DNA from: Rachycentron canadum
Taxonomy: Eukaryota > Chordata > Actinopteri > Carangiformes > Rachycentridae
Assembly: GCA_038496675.1 (NCBI GenBank)
Contig: CM076666.1
Coordinates: 8,632,795-8,696,794, forward strand
DNA length: 64,000 bases
Reading direction: 5' to 3'
Shown here: positions 36,261 to 48,689 of the stretch, piece by piece
Layout of the letters: each line of letters begins with the position of its first letter
How positions within the stretch are numbered: the stretch's first letter is position 1
Made by a program: the position numbers and the translations under genes
Notes under the pieces: model-generated
What the model saw: only the letters and a program-made list of their open reading frames with translations
Told to the model about the DNA's origin: nothing
The model's database searches: none

Positions 36261-37516
36261 AAGGAACAAACTGTGAATGAGAAGGATGGTGAAACGAGTT
36301 GGATGAGAGGGTGTGTTTTCTCCACTGAACACTTCAACAACAATAATAGAGATGGACAAATCCAGTGGCCCCTGGCATCACTCTCCAGTTTTGTGATTGT
36401 ATCATAGACTGTATGGATTGTACGCCAGCAGCTGTTTGTTGAGCACCAAACATGGTTGGAGACAGTTTCTCTTTCTGCCCTCTCTCTGGACCATCTATCA
36501 AGTCTCAGACTTATTATGTGTCAGATACAGTGTGCTTAATCATCACAGCTAGTCTTGTTTTCTTTGTGTCATTTTGAAAAATGAAAAACAGGAAATGCAG
36601 ACCTTACTTTATTCCAGGTGATTAATTTTGCCACTGCTGCTTATGCTAGATTCAGGATTTGCTGACTGATTGACTTCCCTTAGGCAGTAGTGATTACAGT
36701 ATTTCCACTATTTGCTCAGTCTATCAAATGCTCATGCCCTCAACAGTTTATCACAGCAAGACCAGCACAATGTGTAAATAAATGATACCTAGATGTAGGC
36801 AAAGAAGAATTAGATTTTTTACTCAGTGGTTGGAGAATGACCAATATGCCAATTAAGTTAATCCATCAGCCCGTGAGCCTCTACTAAAACAGTGATATTC
36901 AAAGATAATACAGGAGGTTACAGTTGTTTTCTTTTTCGCCAGGAGTTGGACAAGAGGATCAACGTTATTCTTCCTTATTTTAGCAACTCCGAACAAAACC
37001 CGGATGATTCAATGGTTTATTAGTTGCTAGCTAGCCAGTTAATGTGATTCATAATATGAGTGAGTTTTGGAGCTGTTTTAAGACATTAGCCATTTCCTCG
37101 TTTCCCATTGCTGTGCTAAGCTGTTATAAATATGCCCTAGTCCAAGCAAAGACTTCAGTTGTGTCAGTGATTTTACTTGATTGTGGTACTTTATATTCTC
37201 TTTTCCTGTGAGGTATCAGTTGGGAAATTTTTATTTACCTGGTTCTCCTAATAGGTGAACAATCAATATTTTCCAAACACTGACATGACAATTAAAAGAC
37301 TCATAACTCAGCCATTGTCAGGCTCTTGCCGCTGCTGCTCTGTTTCCATCCACCACCTCTGCTTCACCTCTTTACATTTGCTTTCATATGGTAATAGGTA
37401 TATACACTTCTCAACAAAATGCATGTCTATGTTGCAGTTGGCTATAAAAGCAGATCAAGTTTGCCAAATAGAAAACCATCACCCACCTGACTTGATCATC
37501 AATCAAGCTGTAATTC

Positions 37517-37770
37517 AGGTACACTATGTAGCCAAAGGTATGTGTGCAACCCTGTCCACACTGGGGACATGTTTTGCTCTTTCAATAGGATGAGAAAAGT
37601 GTGGTCCAGAGAAGTGTTTTTCTTTTCGTTTGGTGCAGACCTTGACAGACCTGCACAGAACTCTGGCATTGACCCCATCAAACATCTTCAGGATGAACTG
37701 GAACAAACGGTGACTCAGCTCAATATCAGTGGCCTACCACACAAAAGCTCTTGCAGCTGAAATGGAGCAT
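37517..37770 (+). mobile_element. Tc1-like DNA transposon remnant
   Basis: The left end caggtacactatgtagccaa (37517 on) closely resembles the terminal inverted repeat of a common fish Tc1-like family (tacactat..ggccaaaagtatgtg). After about 100 bp the sequence jumps to the 3' part of the transposase. The frame at 37645-37757 reads DLDRPAQNSGIDPIKHLQ then DELEQ, corresponding to the DLNPIEHLWDELE region that carries the third catalytic acidic residue of the DD34E triad. Here that Glu is replaced by Lys. Most of the transposase, including the two catalytic Asp residues, is deleted. A right inverted repeat is not visible. It is an inactive, internally deleted and 3'-truncated copy. Confidence 0.85.
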
Positions 37771-40700
37771 GTTTACCACCTTCCTATACTGATGGCTGAT
37801 ATTGCAGCATGTTGACAGTCTTAAAAGGCTAAAAAAACAAACAAACAAACAAAAAAAAAAACACGTGTTTTGTATGGCTGTATCAAGATATATTATTTAT
37901 GATTTTATCTCCTCAGTGCTGTCTTTTCTCTTACCTCCATCAGTTTTATAAACACTGCTATGGAAAAGGAATCATAGCAAAAAACAGAATAAATTGACAG
38001 GCTTGATCTATAGTCTTCCTCAGTATCCTCAGCATTATGTTCTTCCTCGCCTACCTTTCCTGTAGCCCAGAGCAGATGTTCCTTCTGTTGCCTCTGGGTC
38101 CAGACAGAGCCTGGGGACTATGGCTCCACACAAACACCATTATATCCTCCCTCAGTTCTTCTCTCATCTTCATCTCTTCCCATCCCTGTCTCACTTCCTT
38201 TCACCTCTTCATTTTCTCCTCTACTCTCACTCCCTCCAACTGTTTCCAGCCCAGGTGGTGGACTGTGGAATCATATCCTCATTACTAACCTGTCTATATG
38301 ACGCCTCGCAGCATTCTGTGCCAATCCCCATAAGCGATCATTTCTCACAAACTGCTGGGGGAGGTAAAGGAGGAGGAAAGAAAAGCAAAACTGGAGGCTT
38401 AATGCTCTCAATGTATCTCACATCTGTGCTTGTCAGAGTTCCTTTAATACAGAAAGGGAGCGAGTAATATGCATGCCACTTTCACAAAGCTGGGCAACAA
38501 ACAAATAGCAGTGCGTAACAAATTACAGAAGCTATTTAGTGACATTATTTTTATGACAAATAATGTTAGCACAACAGACTGGAAGACACAGAGACACCCT
38601 ACATAATACCACATTAACACCAAGCCCCAATTTGCTCTGTACGAGGATATTAAAAGAAAGATGAGGGACGGGGGAAATCAATATGTGCCCACACAATTTT
38701 AGTGACACAAACTGTTGATGAACCAGGTAAAGAAAATCTTCCTGACCTCCAATGTTATTTTTCTATCCTCTGGGCCTCCAAACTGATCTGAGATTCACAG
38801 CTCAAGGTCTAAATGTTACAGTTCTCAGCAACTCAAAACTATGACACAAAGTCTTTGTCACGTCATTAAAGTAAAGACAGGTTGCCTACTTGCCTTGGAC
38901 CGAACGGAACAACTTTCTCCCAATCAATACTCTGACAGTACCTCATTGCAGCTCATATATGATCAATTTGCCACAGAGCATTACAGCTGAACCTCACCTC
39001 CACTGCTTTTACACTCCAGCACAAAACAAGCTTTCACGCCTGTCACATAGACTTGAACCAAAGTGGTGAATGAATTCCTCAGCTGAAAGTTCCCAACAGC
39101 AGCTGCAGCTGTGCAGAAACGCCATATGCCAGCTGATTTGTCCAAACAATGTAATGGAGTGTGGGTGCAACATTTTTCATGAGGTTAAAATGAAAATCTA
39201 TCTTTTGACTGTCACACAATTACCTGCTGTCGACTTGAATGGTGGCTGTAATGGTGGTTGTTTGTATTTTCTTCACTGAACAGACATGGTCACCTTGATC
39301 TGAATCACTTGCAGGGTGTGACAAGTGCTCATGGTGAGAAAACATGTCCATAGATTTGTCTCACATCGCTCCTTGCCTGTATCCGTCTGTGTGCTCATTA
39401 TGTATTACAGATCACTGCTTTGACAAGCTCTTTAACAATAAACACTGCTGACAGTGTTATTTTATCAAAAATCTGAAGTCTCTGCTTTGGAGAGTGTCTG
39501 TCTCACTCTCAGTCTGCTGTATCACAGAGCAGTGTCAATATTTCTCAAACAATACTGCATTTTCATTCCCCTGCTTATTGCTATGGGCTGTCAAACATGA
39601 TAAGTTAAAATTTTATGAGAAATCAAAATAAATGGTTGTACTGACTGTTGTGGAAATCTATTATCTGGTGACTAACTTTTATATTGTCTCTTTTAATACC
39701 AACTACACATTTATATGATATCTGCACATTGATCTAGCTTTTAGTATTCATTAATTAATTTCTTAACCTATTTTCTGTTTTACTGTCTCCAATTTGGATT
39801 TTTTCATGCAGGCTAAAAAACTCTTCTCCAGCTGTTGGGTGAATCACTGGTGTACAGCTAATGAACAAGTTATCAGGGCATGAAGTCTAGTTCTGAATAA
39901 AACTGTCTGAAATGTCCTCTGTTGTGTCCAGTATTTGAAACATGCTTCAGCTGTGCCTCAGTCTCTGTCTGAATCTGTTAAACTGCCTTTCCATTAAACT
40001 CCATCTGGTTTACAATACAGAATGAAATCTTTGCTCGTTCAGTCGCCACAACCAAACCGTCTTATCTACCATTAGTACAAGAATATGCAATCAGAACAAG
40101 TCTTCTAAAAACAACAATATGTTCCCCCAACGTCCCAGTCTGCTATCTGTCTCTATTCATCTGCTGCTCTATTTATCTGTTGTCTCTTTGTATTGCCTGT
40201 TTGACTCTTGTGTTCTTGCTTTTCTGTCTCTGTTTATTTCTCATTTCCCTTCCCGTCTTCTATTCCCAAATTATGTTACTGGAAGACTGCACGTTCATGC
40301 AAATGGAAATCAATAACATGGTGAAGCTGTACTGTAATTACAGAACATCTATCATTGCTTAGAATTTAAAAAAATAAACACATTTTCCACTCATTAAAAC
40401 GCAGAGTGTCAGGTAAATGTACGTCAGTTGTCTTTGTGGTCACAAATATTTGCCGTGATGAAATATGTTGGACCTGCAGCTCAGGGAGTGAAATGCCAAG
40501 TCTAGGCTTCATGGAAGCATCTATGCGTCCTGAGGCAGTGGTCAGGATAAAATAGGCTTTACTCAGCACCAATTTAATCCTGCTAAGAGCTGCTGTCTCA
40601 CAGCATTTCAATTCTTCACGGGAAGAGGCCACAGGAAAAGGTCGATAGTCGGGGAATGTTCTGCTGATTATTAAAATGGTTACTTTTAAATAGTTGTGAT

Positions 40701-40939
40701 GATCGTGGCAAAATATCTTTTCCCACCATTTTCTCTGTGCAGGCCAGTATTTATGTAAATTAAACTGTACTGGACAGTGGGGCTGTAAATGCAGGCTAAG
40801 ACCTCATGGGTCCAAGTAATTGAAGAAATGGCTGAGAATAAATCCTTTAAAAGTTAATTTTAACATTATTGTGTATAAACCAATTTGATACTCTGAAAAA
40901 AAACAAAGATTCTCAGTCACCCTCTTATTTGTGGTGCTT
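37771..40939. other. Mostly unannotated non-coding stretch
   Basis: A (CAAA)n/A-rich run lies at 37829-37861. A pyrimidine tract at 38140-38249 precedes the candidate exon at 38250. No transposon is recognised in the rest. Confidence 0.45.
38250..38363 (+). CDS. Candidate internal exon, unidentified protein
   Basis: About 110 bp of nearly pure pyrimidine (38140-38249) ends in tgtttccag, a strong-looking 3' splice acceptor. The following 114 bp stay open and end at GAG|gtaaag, a plausible donor. Read after two leading bases, the exon encodes 37 residues starting QVVDCGIISSLLTCLYD and continuing with a Ser/Pro-containing part to DHFSQTAGG. Its length is a multiple of three and both borders are in the same phase. 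The first half could be an amphipathic helix as in helical-repeat proteins, but I do not recognise the protein. The frame remains open for another 100 bp into the presumed intron, which weakens the case. There are no neighbouring exons. A chance arrangement is quite possible. Confidence 0.2.
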
Positions 40940-41480
40940 TTTTTTCTCCATGCACCTGTAATTATTATGCCTCATGTGGAGACATAACCTAAAGCCTCGA
41001 TGGCTCGAGCCTAGAAGGAGCTGATAAGATGCTAAGTATGTCTTTGGTGAGATTTAATCAATGCATTGATCAGTTTCTCATTATGAACACCAGAAATAAA
41101 CAGTCTACAGGAGCCTGTTTAAAGCGTTTAATCTGCACCAACCCTGCAAACACAATCCAGGTGGATTAGCGGAGTTTCATTAGGAAGGTCATTAAAATGT
41201 ATAGATTAATTTCACACACTGTTTAACCTGAGTTGGTGAAAAGGGTTGTCTCTTTGTGAAATAAACACAGGAGCCCAGGAGGTTCATTAAGCCTCTGACT
41301 AATCCCAGCAAATCCACCCTTCCCAGAACTCTCTAACCTCACTCCTAAATAATAGTGACACCTGGAGCACCAAGACATTTGTCCTTGTTTCCTCCTTTTC
41401 ACCTCAGCCTGTCACTCGCAATTTAGGCATTTTAGCCAACATTGATAAACCCGGCTAATGCTCTTTCTGAAGGGCATTGA
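40940..41480. promoter_or_regulatory. Candidate conserved non-coding element
   Basis: About 540 bp free of recognisable repeats, with a TAATTA core (40959-40964), GATAAG (41023-41028), ggattagcgg, attaaaatgtatagattaat and other motif-like words. It ends at a T14 tract (41495-41508). The call is by texture only; it cannot be verified without alignment. Confidence 0.35.
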
Positions 41481-44234
41481 TGGCCCAAGTGCCATTTTTT
41501 TTTTTTTTCTTTTTCATATTTAAATCTATAGTCTATTCAAGAGTACACAAAGGGCAGCATGTGCCATAAACATGTACAATCAGCAGTCTTGTGCTTGTAC
41601 AGTTGTGATCCCCTTGTTAAATAATGTGCTTATTTCAGACAGGTAGCCTAACCATCACTGTTGTTTGAATTGATATCTTCTCTAATATATCAGTGTTGTG
41701 GAAAGAATGAAAGCAGCAATAAACTCTGTCGATTAGTTTCTGGTTAACATGTGGAGCGTGAAGCATCGGCACAAATTCTTCCCTATGGCCAGCCTTGCAA
41801 CATCTTAGGGGTTAAAGTTCACTCTTGACTTTGAAAACAAATCGATTAAATTATCTCACTTCAAGGTCCATTTAATAACTGTTCTTGTCATTTCAGTCAC
41901 ATTACACAATTTTCACCAGCAGGTGGAGATTGAGCCACCTGTCAATGTGGACGTATAAAATTCCATGTTTCGTCCATGTCTATACCACCTCCGGTCTCTG
42001 GCATGCAAACAGTCTCCCCTTTCAATCAATGAAACACAACCTGTGTGTGCTCCATTGTTGTATCAATGGAACAACCCCAGTCTGGTTGGACCTACTTTTT
42101 CAAGATATACACTTTTGTGTGGACATGAAATATGTATGCCTAATATTTCTGACAGGCCTATACATTCTTTACTCTCTTGTCAACAATGAATTTTGACTTG
42201 CTGTATAATACAAGACAAGCAATTGTAAACCTAATACATTTGAGGGTTTGCATTTTGCCGTAATGTGTGGCAGGATGCAGAGGGTTACAGATTTCACTGC
42301 TGAGACTTGGAGGATTTATATTTATCCCCTCAGAGGCAAATCTATCTAATATGACAGTTTAATCCTCTTAGAGACGTATTAACTGTGATCAAAGAAAGGA
42401 CTTCAGCATTCAAAGTTTCCCAATGTTTTTGCCACTGTCTAGTACCTTAACTCCCAACAGAAAGCATAACCCCCACCAGCTGATTGTTTTATCCCTCCTA
42501 AATCCCCCTGGAATGTAACCTGGTATGAAATATTTTATTTACAAACATTTCTGAATAGCATCATCTCCAAAAAAAATAGAGCCAATAACATTCTAGAAAC
42601 TGCTGATTTCACAATCTCTTAAATTTGATCTGAAGCCTAATTTTTTCCTTTTACAAAGATGCATTGATGGAGTCATCAAGCAGGATATTGGGTTCAGGGC
42701 TTTTGGGTAGATCTTCTATGACAACAGAAGCTAATTTTCATTGTTTTGGTTGTGGCACTCAGTTAAGACTAAGAGCAATGTAACCCTCCAAGTTGAGTGT
42801 AAAGAAGAAAAAAAAAAAAAACTAGGCTAGTTATTTAAAGTTCTTTAATTGGGACTACAGACCACAGCAGGTGGGGATGGAGGCATTAATGATTTGGTCT
42901 GTTATCCTGCACAATACTTTAAAAGAGCGCCCTGATGATTGAAGTTTATCAAATGACTCCTTCACAACAGAAACAGACTGTGCACTGGAAACTTATGAAG
43001 TTATCTCTGGAAGTTACACACATTACAAGTGTATGGACCAACCTGTGCAGTAGCTCCTGGTTAGCAGGTATATATTAAAAAAAAAAAATGGGAGATTTAT
43101 AAACATGGATATAAAAATGTTTTTTCTCTTCTTTTATTTCAAACACTTCACAGACCTGTGCTGGGATTAGATTAGATAAGTAATTAAATTTATCATTTTC
43201 ATTGTCTGCAACTCTGTCCTTCCAGGAGTTTTATCTGGAAGTAAAGATGAAAAACAAATAAGTGGATAAAAGGACAGTGTGTGCCAGGAATTTCACAGTC
43301 TCTTAATGCAGTACTTGCACATATGTCAGGATCAGTGTATCTCCATGTCTGTCAGTATATTTTGTATTCTACCATTTGACTTGAACTCACCACCAGGGAG
43401 GAGATGTAGAGAGGTAGAGAAGCAGTTTCTTCCTCCAGGCAAGACTCACCTTTGTGTCTTATAGAAGAGATGTGCTTAATCAGATCACAGTCTTTGACTT
43501 GCTCACATGAGCTGACACAAGGACACGTAGAAGTGCATACCTGCATACAAAAGAAGAAGAAGAGCCTTTCTGCTTTGGTTTCCAAAGATATGCCATCCTC
43601 TGGTCATTTTTCTGAATGACAGACTTGTCCATATTTTCACTTTATATGCACAATCATCAGCACCGACTTTATTCAATCAAAGTTCCATTTATATTTAGAC
43701 TTAGAGTTGATCACATCTCAGACAGCACTGCACTCTCTGAATTCTTATTTGGCTCTCTGTGGCGATGAATGATAGATTGTACCTGTGTGATTGGGTTCCC
43801 GGTGTTTGCAGTTATAATATGACAAAAGCATATCTCTCGATACCTTCAAGACTTTATTTGACCTTATAACTGCCTGTGATGAGTGATGGGATAAACAGAC
43901 CTACTAATAGAGCCCTTTCATATTTTTAAGCTATCATGAACCTGACTTTTACAAAGGAAAAACTTGTGCAGATGTTGGAAATGGCTGCAAAAGAGCAGCC
44001 AAAGTGAACACAAAGTGAAGGGTGCATTATGTGTAGGAAATGGCTCACAAAACATAAGAGGAACACAGTCACTAAAAGAAGCAATGAATGGTAGAAATAT
44101 TAGCAAAAATAAGGATTAACAAAATAAAACATGAAGAAAAATCACATATAGTGTCAGCATCTATGTAAAACTGAAAACGCTTGAGTTTAAGGATTAATAC
44201 TTTACTCAACACAACACACAGAATAGCAGACTTC
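41481..44234. other. Unannotated non-coding stretch
   Basis: No gene recognised. A-runs occur near 42809-42821 and 43078-43088. gtccacaccagcaggtgg-like words near 41920 are common in fish repeats but too short to call. Confidence 0.45.
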
Positions 44235-45650
44235 TGTCGGACAGTATGCCCGCTATTGGCCAATCCAATTTATCAATTTTAAATAGCCCTTTGACCCCTG
44301 GCTTTGTCTCTTCCTTTTTTAAAACTGCTTTCATCAAACAAATCTTGGATCCTGTTTCTAAACTTCCATTTTTGTCTAAAATCCCAGAAAAGGTAGTGTT
44401 CAGACAGTTACTAACACATTTAATAAATAATAGGCTAATACATTTGAAACCTCAGTCTGGCTTCTGATCATTCCACCGTACTGAGACAGCTCTTCTCAAA
44501 GTTTGCAATGACCTTTTATTGTCCCAAGACTGGTGATTTTTTTTTTTAATCTTAATTCTTTTAGACCTCAATTCTGCTCCTGACACAACCGATCATAACA
44601 TACTAATTGACAGACTGGAGAAGTGGGTGGGAATCAGTGATGTGGCCTTAAACTGGTTCAGGTTCTATCTGTCTAAGTGATGGTTCTCTCTGTCTATGGC
44701 TGACTTAGTTTCATTAATTCACCCTGTGTTCTCCCCCAAGGTCCGATCCAGGGTCCCACTTTATTTTAAATTTACACGTTCCCTCTTGGTGACATCTTCC
44801 ACAAATATAATGTTCTTTCATAGATGACATACAGCTCTAATTACCAATCAGACCCGATGACCAGTCCAACATAGCAACCCTCCACAACAGACAAAATACT
44901 GGATGTCAGACAATTTCTTACTCACACAAAATCTGAGGTCATCATACTTGGTCTTGCAAAAAGAACACGTATAGAAAACCTAAGAGAACTAATAAATTAT
45001 AGGAAGCTCAGCCAAAAAGTCTTGGAGTAAACATAGAATTTGTGTTTTGAACTCCAGGTGAAGGAAGTTGTTTTTATCAATTGAGAAATATAGCCATGGT
45101 TAAGTCTTTTTTTTTTTCAGCCTCAGATATGGAGAAACTATACATGTCTAGGTGTGAAATCAATCCACTGCCTGCAGTTGGTTCAAATGCTACATCTTGG
45201 TTTCTAACGCCAAAAAATGTGTTCATGTCACCCTGGTCTTACTTCTGTACACCAGCTGCACATTTACATAAGGACTAATTTTAATATTATACAAATTTCT
45301 TTTAAAGCCAAGCTTGGGCTGGGCCCTCCCTGTATTTCTGAGGTTTTATCCCCCAGGATGCAGTCTGATATAGTCTCGTGGTGTACTGCTGGCCAATCAA
45401 AGGTCTATGCTGAATACCAGAGACAGGGCCTCTGCTGTCAAGGCCCCTAAACTTTGAAACAACTTCTCAAAGGAGATCAGACTTGAGTCCTTTCCCTGTT
45501 CACTAAGTCCTTAAGACACAATTTTATAAAAAGTTGTGTGTTGTCTTTTTTATTTCATTTACATTTTACTTTGATTTGTTTGGATGCACTTTGTTGCTTA
45601 TTAAAAAGTGCTATTCAAATAATGTATTGTTATCATTAGTATGCCAAATT
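44235..45650 (+). mobile_element. L2/CR1-type LINE, reverse transcriptase fragment with 3' end
   Basis: Frame fragments give, in order: NSPLTPGFVSSFFKTAFIK (44270 on), LPFLSKIPEKVVFRQLL, LKPQSGF, TETALLKVCNDLLLSQD (near 44480-44531), DHNILIDRLEKWVGI and ALNWFRFYLS (44570-44680). The catalytic box is then decayed to IDDIQL (44820-44837; both Asp codons still present). A C-terminal part resembles QNAAARLLT and GPPCISEVLSPR (45330 on). The 3' end has ctttgttgcttattaaaaag and gctattcaaataatg, like the gcactttg..aaagtgctatataaataaa tails of such LINEs. The endonuclease is missing (5'-truncated). Several stops and frameshifts show it is dead. The order and spacing of boxes make the clade assignment solid, the exact family not. 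Confidence 0.85.
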
Positions 45651-45984
45651 CACTCTTCTTCATCTGACATAAACAAACTCTGTGACCTAACTATATTACA
45701 GAATTTCATAGATGCAAAGAGGCCTTGAGGTTTTGCACATGCCAGCATGCATAATTAATGAATGGACCTCTTTGTTGGTTATTCTCAGACTCAGAGGACT
45801 GCAGCAGAATGTCATTCTGTTAAAGAGGACCTCCATCCAAATTGCACTGCTGCATTTGATGAAAAGCACATTTACATTCACACATTTATATGCGTGTCTT
45901 GGTAAAACGTTTGGGAATTACAGGGGCCAAATTTCAGTCATATTGATGGCTGATGTTGGTTCCTGCATGTCACTGTGAGCACTC

Positions 45985-46155
45985 AGGGGAGGGCATCAAG
46001 TGCTGGGGTCTCTCAGCTCGTTCTAACTTGAAGAAAGCTCCCCACAGGGGACTCTTGAACCTCATTTGCAGCAGCATCTTCTCCAATCAGATATAATGAC
46101 AGGTGCATGGTTTGAAATTAGCATTTCCCCCTTTGACAGAAGAAAAACAGAGGTA
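45985..46155. promoter_or_regulatory. Weak candidate conserved non-coding element
   Basis: A repeat-free patch with atctccaatcagatataatg, tgaaattagc and ccctttgacag. Judged by texture only. Confidence 0.2.
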
Positions 46156-48072
46156 CTTGGAAAGATTTTATTGCTTTGAAAGTTCAATAAATGTGAAATG
46201 AAGTCAATCTGTCAGATTGTCAACACTACATTGACCATTTGATTTGGTTCCACATTGATCATATCCCCTTTCATTTCATTGTGCGACAACAGAAGAAGAG
46301 TCTGAAACTTGTTGGAGCTTCTGTGTTGTATCTTGACATTTGAAACACATACTTTTACGCTTTGTTTACACGTTAGAATGTTAATTTACAGTCACAACCC
46401 AGACAAACAAAGACATTGAGACCTTACTTTAATCTTACATTTGAGGGCATTGAATTGCCAACACAAATGCCAAGGGTCCAGCAGGGAAATGTGGTTCATG
46501 AATTTTTCATGCATTCCCTAATGTCAGACACCCTCAGTGGTGGAGAGACTGGTGATCTCCACCGTTGAAGAAAATGTTGTGATTAATTCTTTGGGAGTGC
46601 AGACTTTCCACTATAACATGAACTAACCTTTTGAAGGCATGAAGCTGTAAAATCAAAAGCACTTTGAAAATTCAACCATGAATTGTAAAGTGGTGTCACA
46701 GGCAGAAAGGACTGTGGCACTAAATTTTTCTGCTGTCCACTCACCAGTTTCTCTCCCTGGATCAAAACGTTTAGTATAATTGCTCTTAACCTAACCACCA
46801 ATGTCTCCATGAGGTTATCCATAGCTAATTTTGGTGTAGTTTATTATTCCTTTAGCAGTTGTTTGAGAAAATTCACAAAATGTGACAATTTGGAAATAGA
46901 GAACTTACAAAATGTATAAGCCTGTTTCATGTTGTATTACATAAAACAGTGATTCATTCATCAACAATGACAGGATGTCAAATAAAAATTAAGACCGAGC
47001 AAAGTTTAAACATTTTCTTCCACAAGCACAAGAAAGGAACGCATCACTTGATTTGAATTAAATCTGATTGGGGCCACGTTTAAGACTTTAATGGAACCAT
47101 CAGTCATCTGTGATTGATTGATGGAAATTGCTTCAGTCTATGCTCCCCAAAAAGGGAGAGGGCTACAATGAATAACAAAGCACTGACAGTGATGAAATGT
47201 CTAGTTCTACATTCTGTATGTGGTAATTTAGTCTCATGAAATATTTGATCCAACCTGTTCTAGTTCTGCCTGTGTAAGGAAATCCCTGCCTGTGGAGCAG
47301 CCAAAATGGCAGCCCATCACGAACCCATGTAGGATCAACATGGGTATGTTGGCTGGGTCATTGTGTACATATTATAAATTCATAAGAGCAAGAGTTTTAG
47401 TAATGACTAGATTATTACTTCTTTGTGGAGAGGCTCCTTTTAAACCTAGATGTCCTTTGCTGCAGATACCACAGTTAATGTGCAGTTAAGTTGGACACCA
47501 ACAGTTAAGACTCTAGAAAAGGTCATTATCTATTATTCATGCTTGATGTGTTGAGGAGGAATATATGCTCTTCTACTTACTTACTTCTCTTCTCTGTTCT
47601 CTCCAGGTTTAAACAATGATTCATCACTGGAAGCACAAGGGAGAGCAATAATGAATTATTGAGCTTTTCTTTTGCACAGATTTCTATCCCATATGTATTG
47701 AGTCAGGATCATCACAAGAAAAATGAAAATGCTGCAAGGAAAGAGCTTTGGGAGAAAAATAAAGGAATTTAATGTCTGTGTGAAGTGGATATTAGTCTTA
47801 AGGTCGGTGTACTGTATGACAATGGCATGGTCAGACTGTTGATGTCTATTTTGCGACTCATTTTTCTATACTTACAGAGTAGAGTTTTCTTGTTGGTATT
47901 AAAAGTCATGTTCTGCCGTGTGTTTACAACACCATCCAGCACAACCTGTTGAGTTGGGGGGAAAATAGCATCTTTGTACTTTCGCCCAAAATCATTCTCC
48001 CACTTGATAAATGGGTGTATTTACTCTCACTGTCCCTCTGTAAGTATTTGGTTTGTGAAAGCCAAGCAAGTA

Positions 48073-48094
48073 GTGTGTGTGTGTGTGTGTGTGT
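48073..48094. repeat. (GT)n microsatellite
   Basis: Eleven GT units. Confidence 0.95.
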
Positions 48095-48246
48095 CATCCA
48101 CTTCAATAGCACTACAATTATTGCTCCCTTTGAGAATTTTGTTGTGTCCATGTTAGAGGGGTCTTGATTCAACTTTAGGTTGTTAATATTTTACAGTACT
48201 GTTCATTTCTCTGTACACATACTTAATGCAAAAGACATAGTTTCAG

Positions 48247-48323
48247 TGACTCCCATCAAAGAAATGCTTTCACTCCAGCTCTTTCTCCTGGGGGTAACTG
48301 CCTTGACCCATGCGACCATCAAG
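48247..48323 (+). CDS. Candidate first coding exon with signal peptide
   Basis: A possible acceptor tttcag ends at 48246. An ATG at 48264 opens 20 codons, MLSLQLFLLGVTALTHATIK, directly followed by a donor-like AAG|gtcagt at 48323/48324. The peptide has the shape of a secretory signal: a short start, a hydrophobic core LQLFLLGVTAL and a small residue at a likely cleavage point after THA. The intron would be phase 0. There is no strong pyrimidine tract before the acceptor, no visible promoter and no downstream exon in the window, so the protein cannot be named. A hydrophobic frame plus a chance GT is a real alternative. Confidence 0.22.
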
Positions 48324-48689
48324 GTCAGTCAACCTTTATGTTTCAGCGGGGGCCTCAGTTTGAAATGATGCTGAGAAATAACACTGCTGACATCTCCAAG
48401 TTTGACCTTCGTCAGCTCCACCATTACCTGAACCCCTGCTAGTTATTAATGATTCTGATTCTCCAAATTGATTATGACAATGACCATACTGTCATAAGGT
48501 CAGAGTCACCTAATATAATTATGCTAAAATTCATAGTGACCAAACCAGTAAGAAGTTTGCGATTCTTTGAAGGTCTACTTTAATTCTTACTTTGTCAAGC
48601 ACCCGTTTTGCAGTGTTTGCATTTTGCTTCTGTTAGATCTGATGACGAAGGGATGGCAGTTACTTCCATCCCAGTCCATTTGCCCAGGA
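48324..48689. other. Unannotated non-coding stretch
   Basis: No gene or repeat recognised. It leads into the regulatory candidate that starts near the A12 run at about 48691-48702. Confidence 0.4.

Larger units (their letters stand above)
33156..37516. other. Mostly unannotated non-coding stretch
   Basis: Contains the A/T simple repeats at 34228-34282 and 34463-34488, a T/A-rich patch at 35100-35140 and a regulatory candidate at 36050-36260. The 120-aa frame at 35663-36025 includes PKPQVKLLHENETQ..VTC, faintly like an immunoglobulin-domain strand, but no supporting splice sites or domain partner residues were found. Confidence 0.45.
45651..48246. other. Mostly unannotated non-coding stretch
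   Basis: No genes recognised. Contains the weak regulatory candidate at 45985-46155 and the (GT)n at 48073-48094. Confidence 0.45.
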
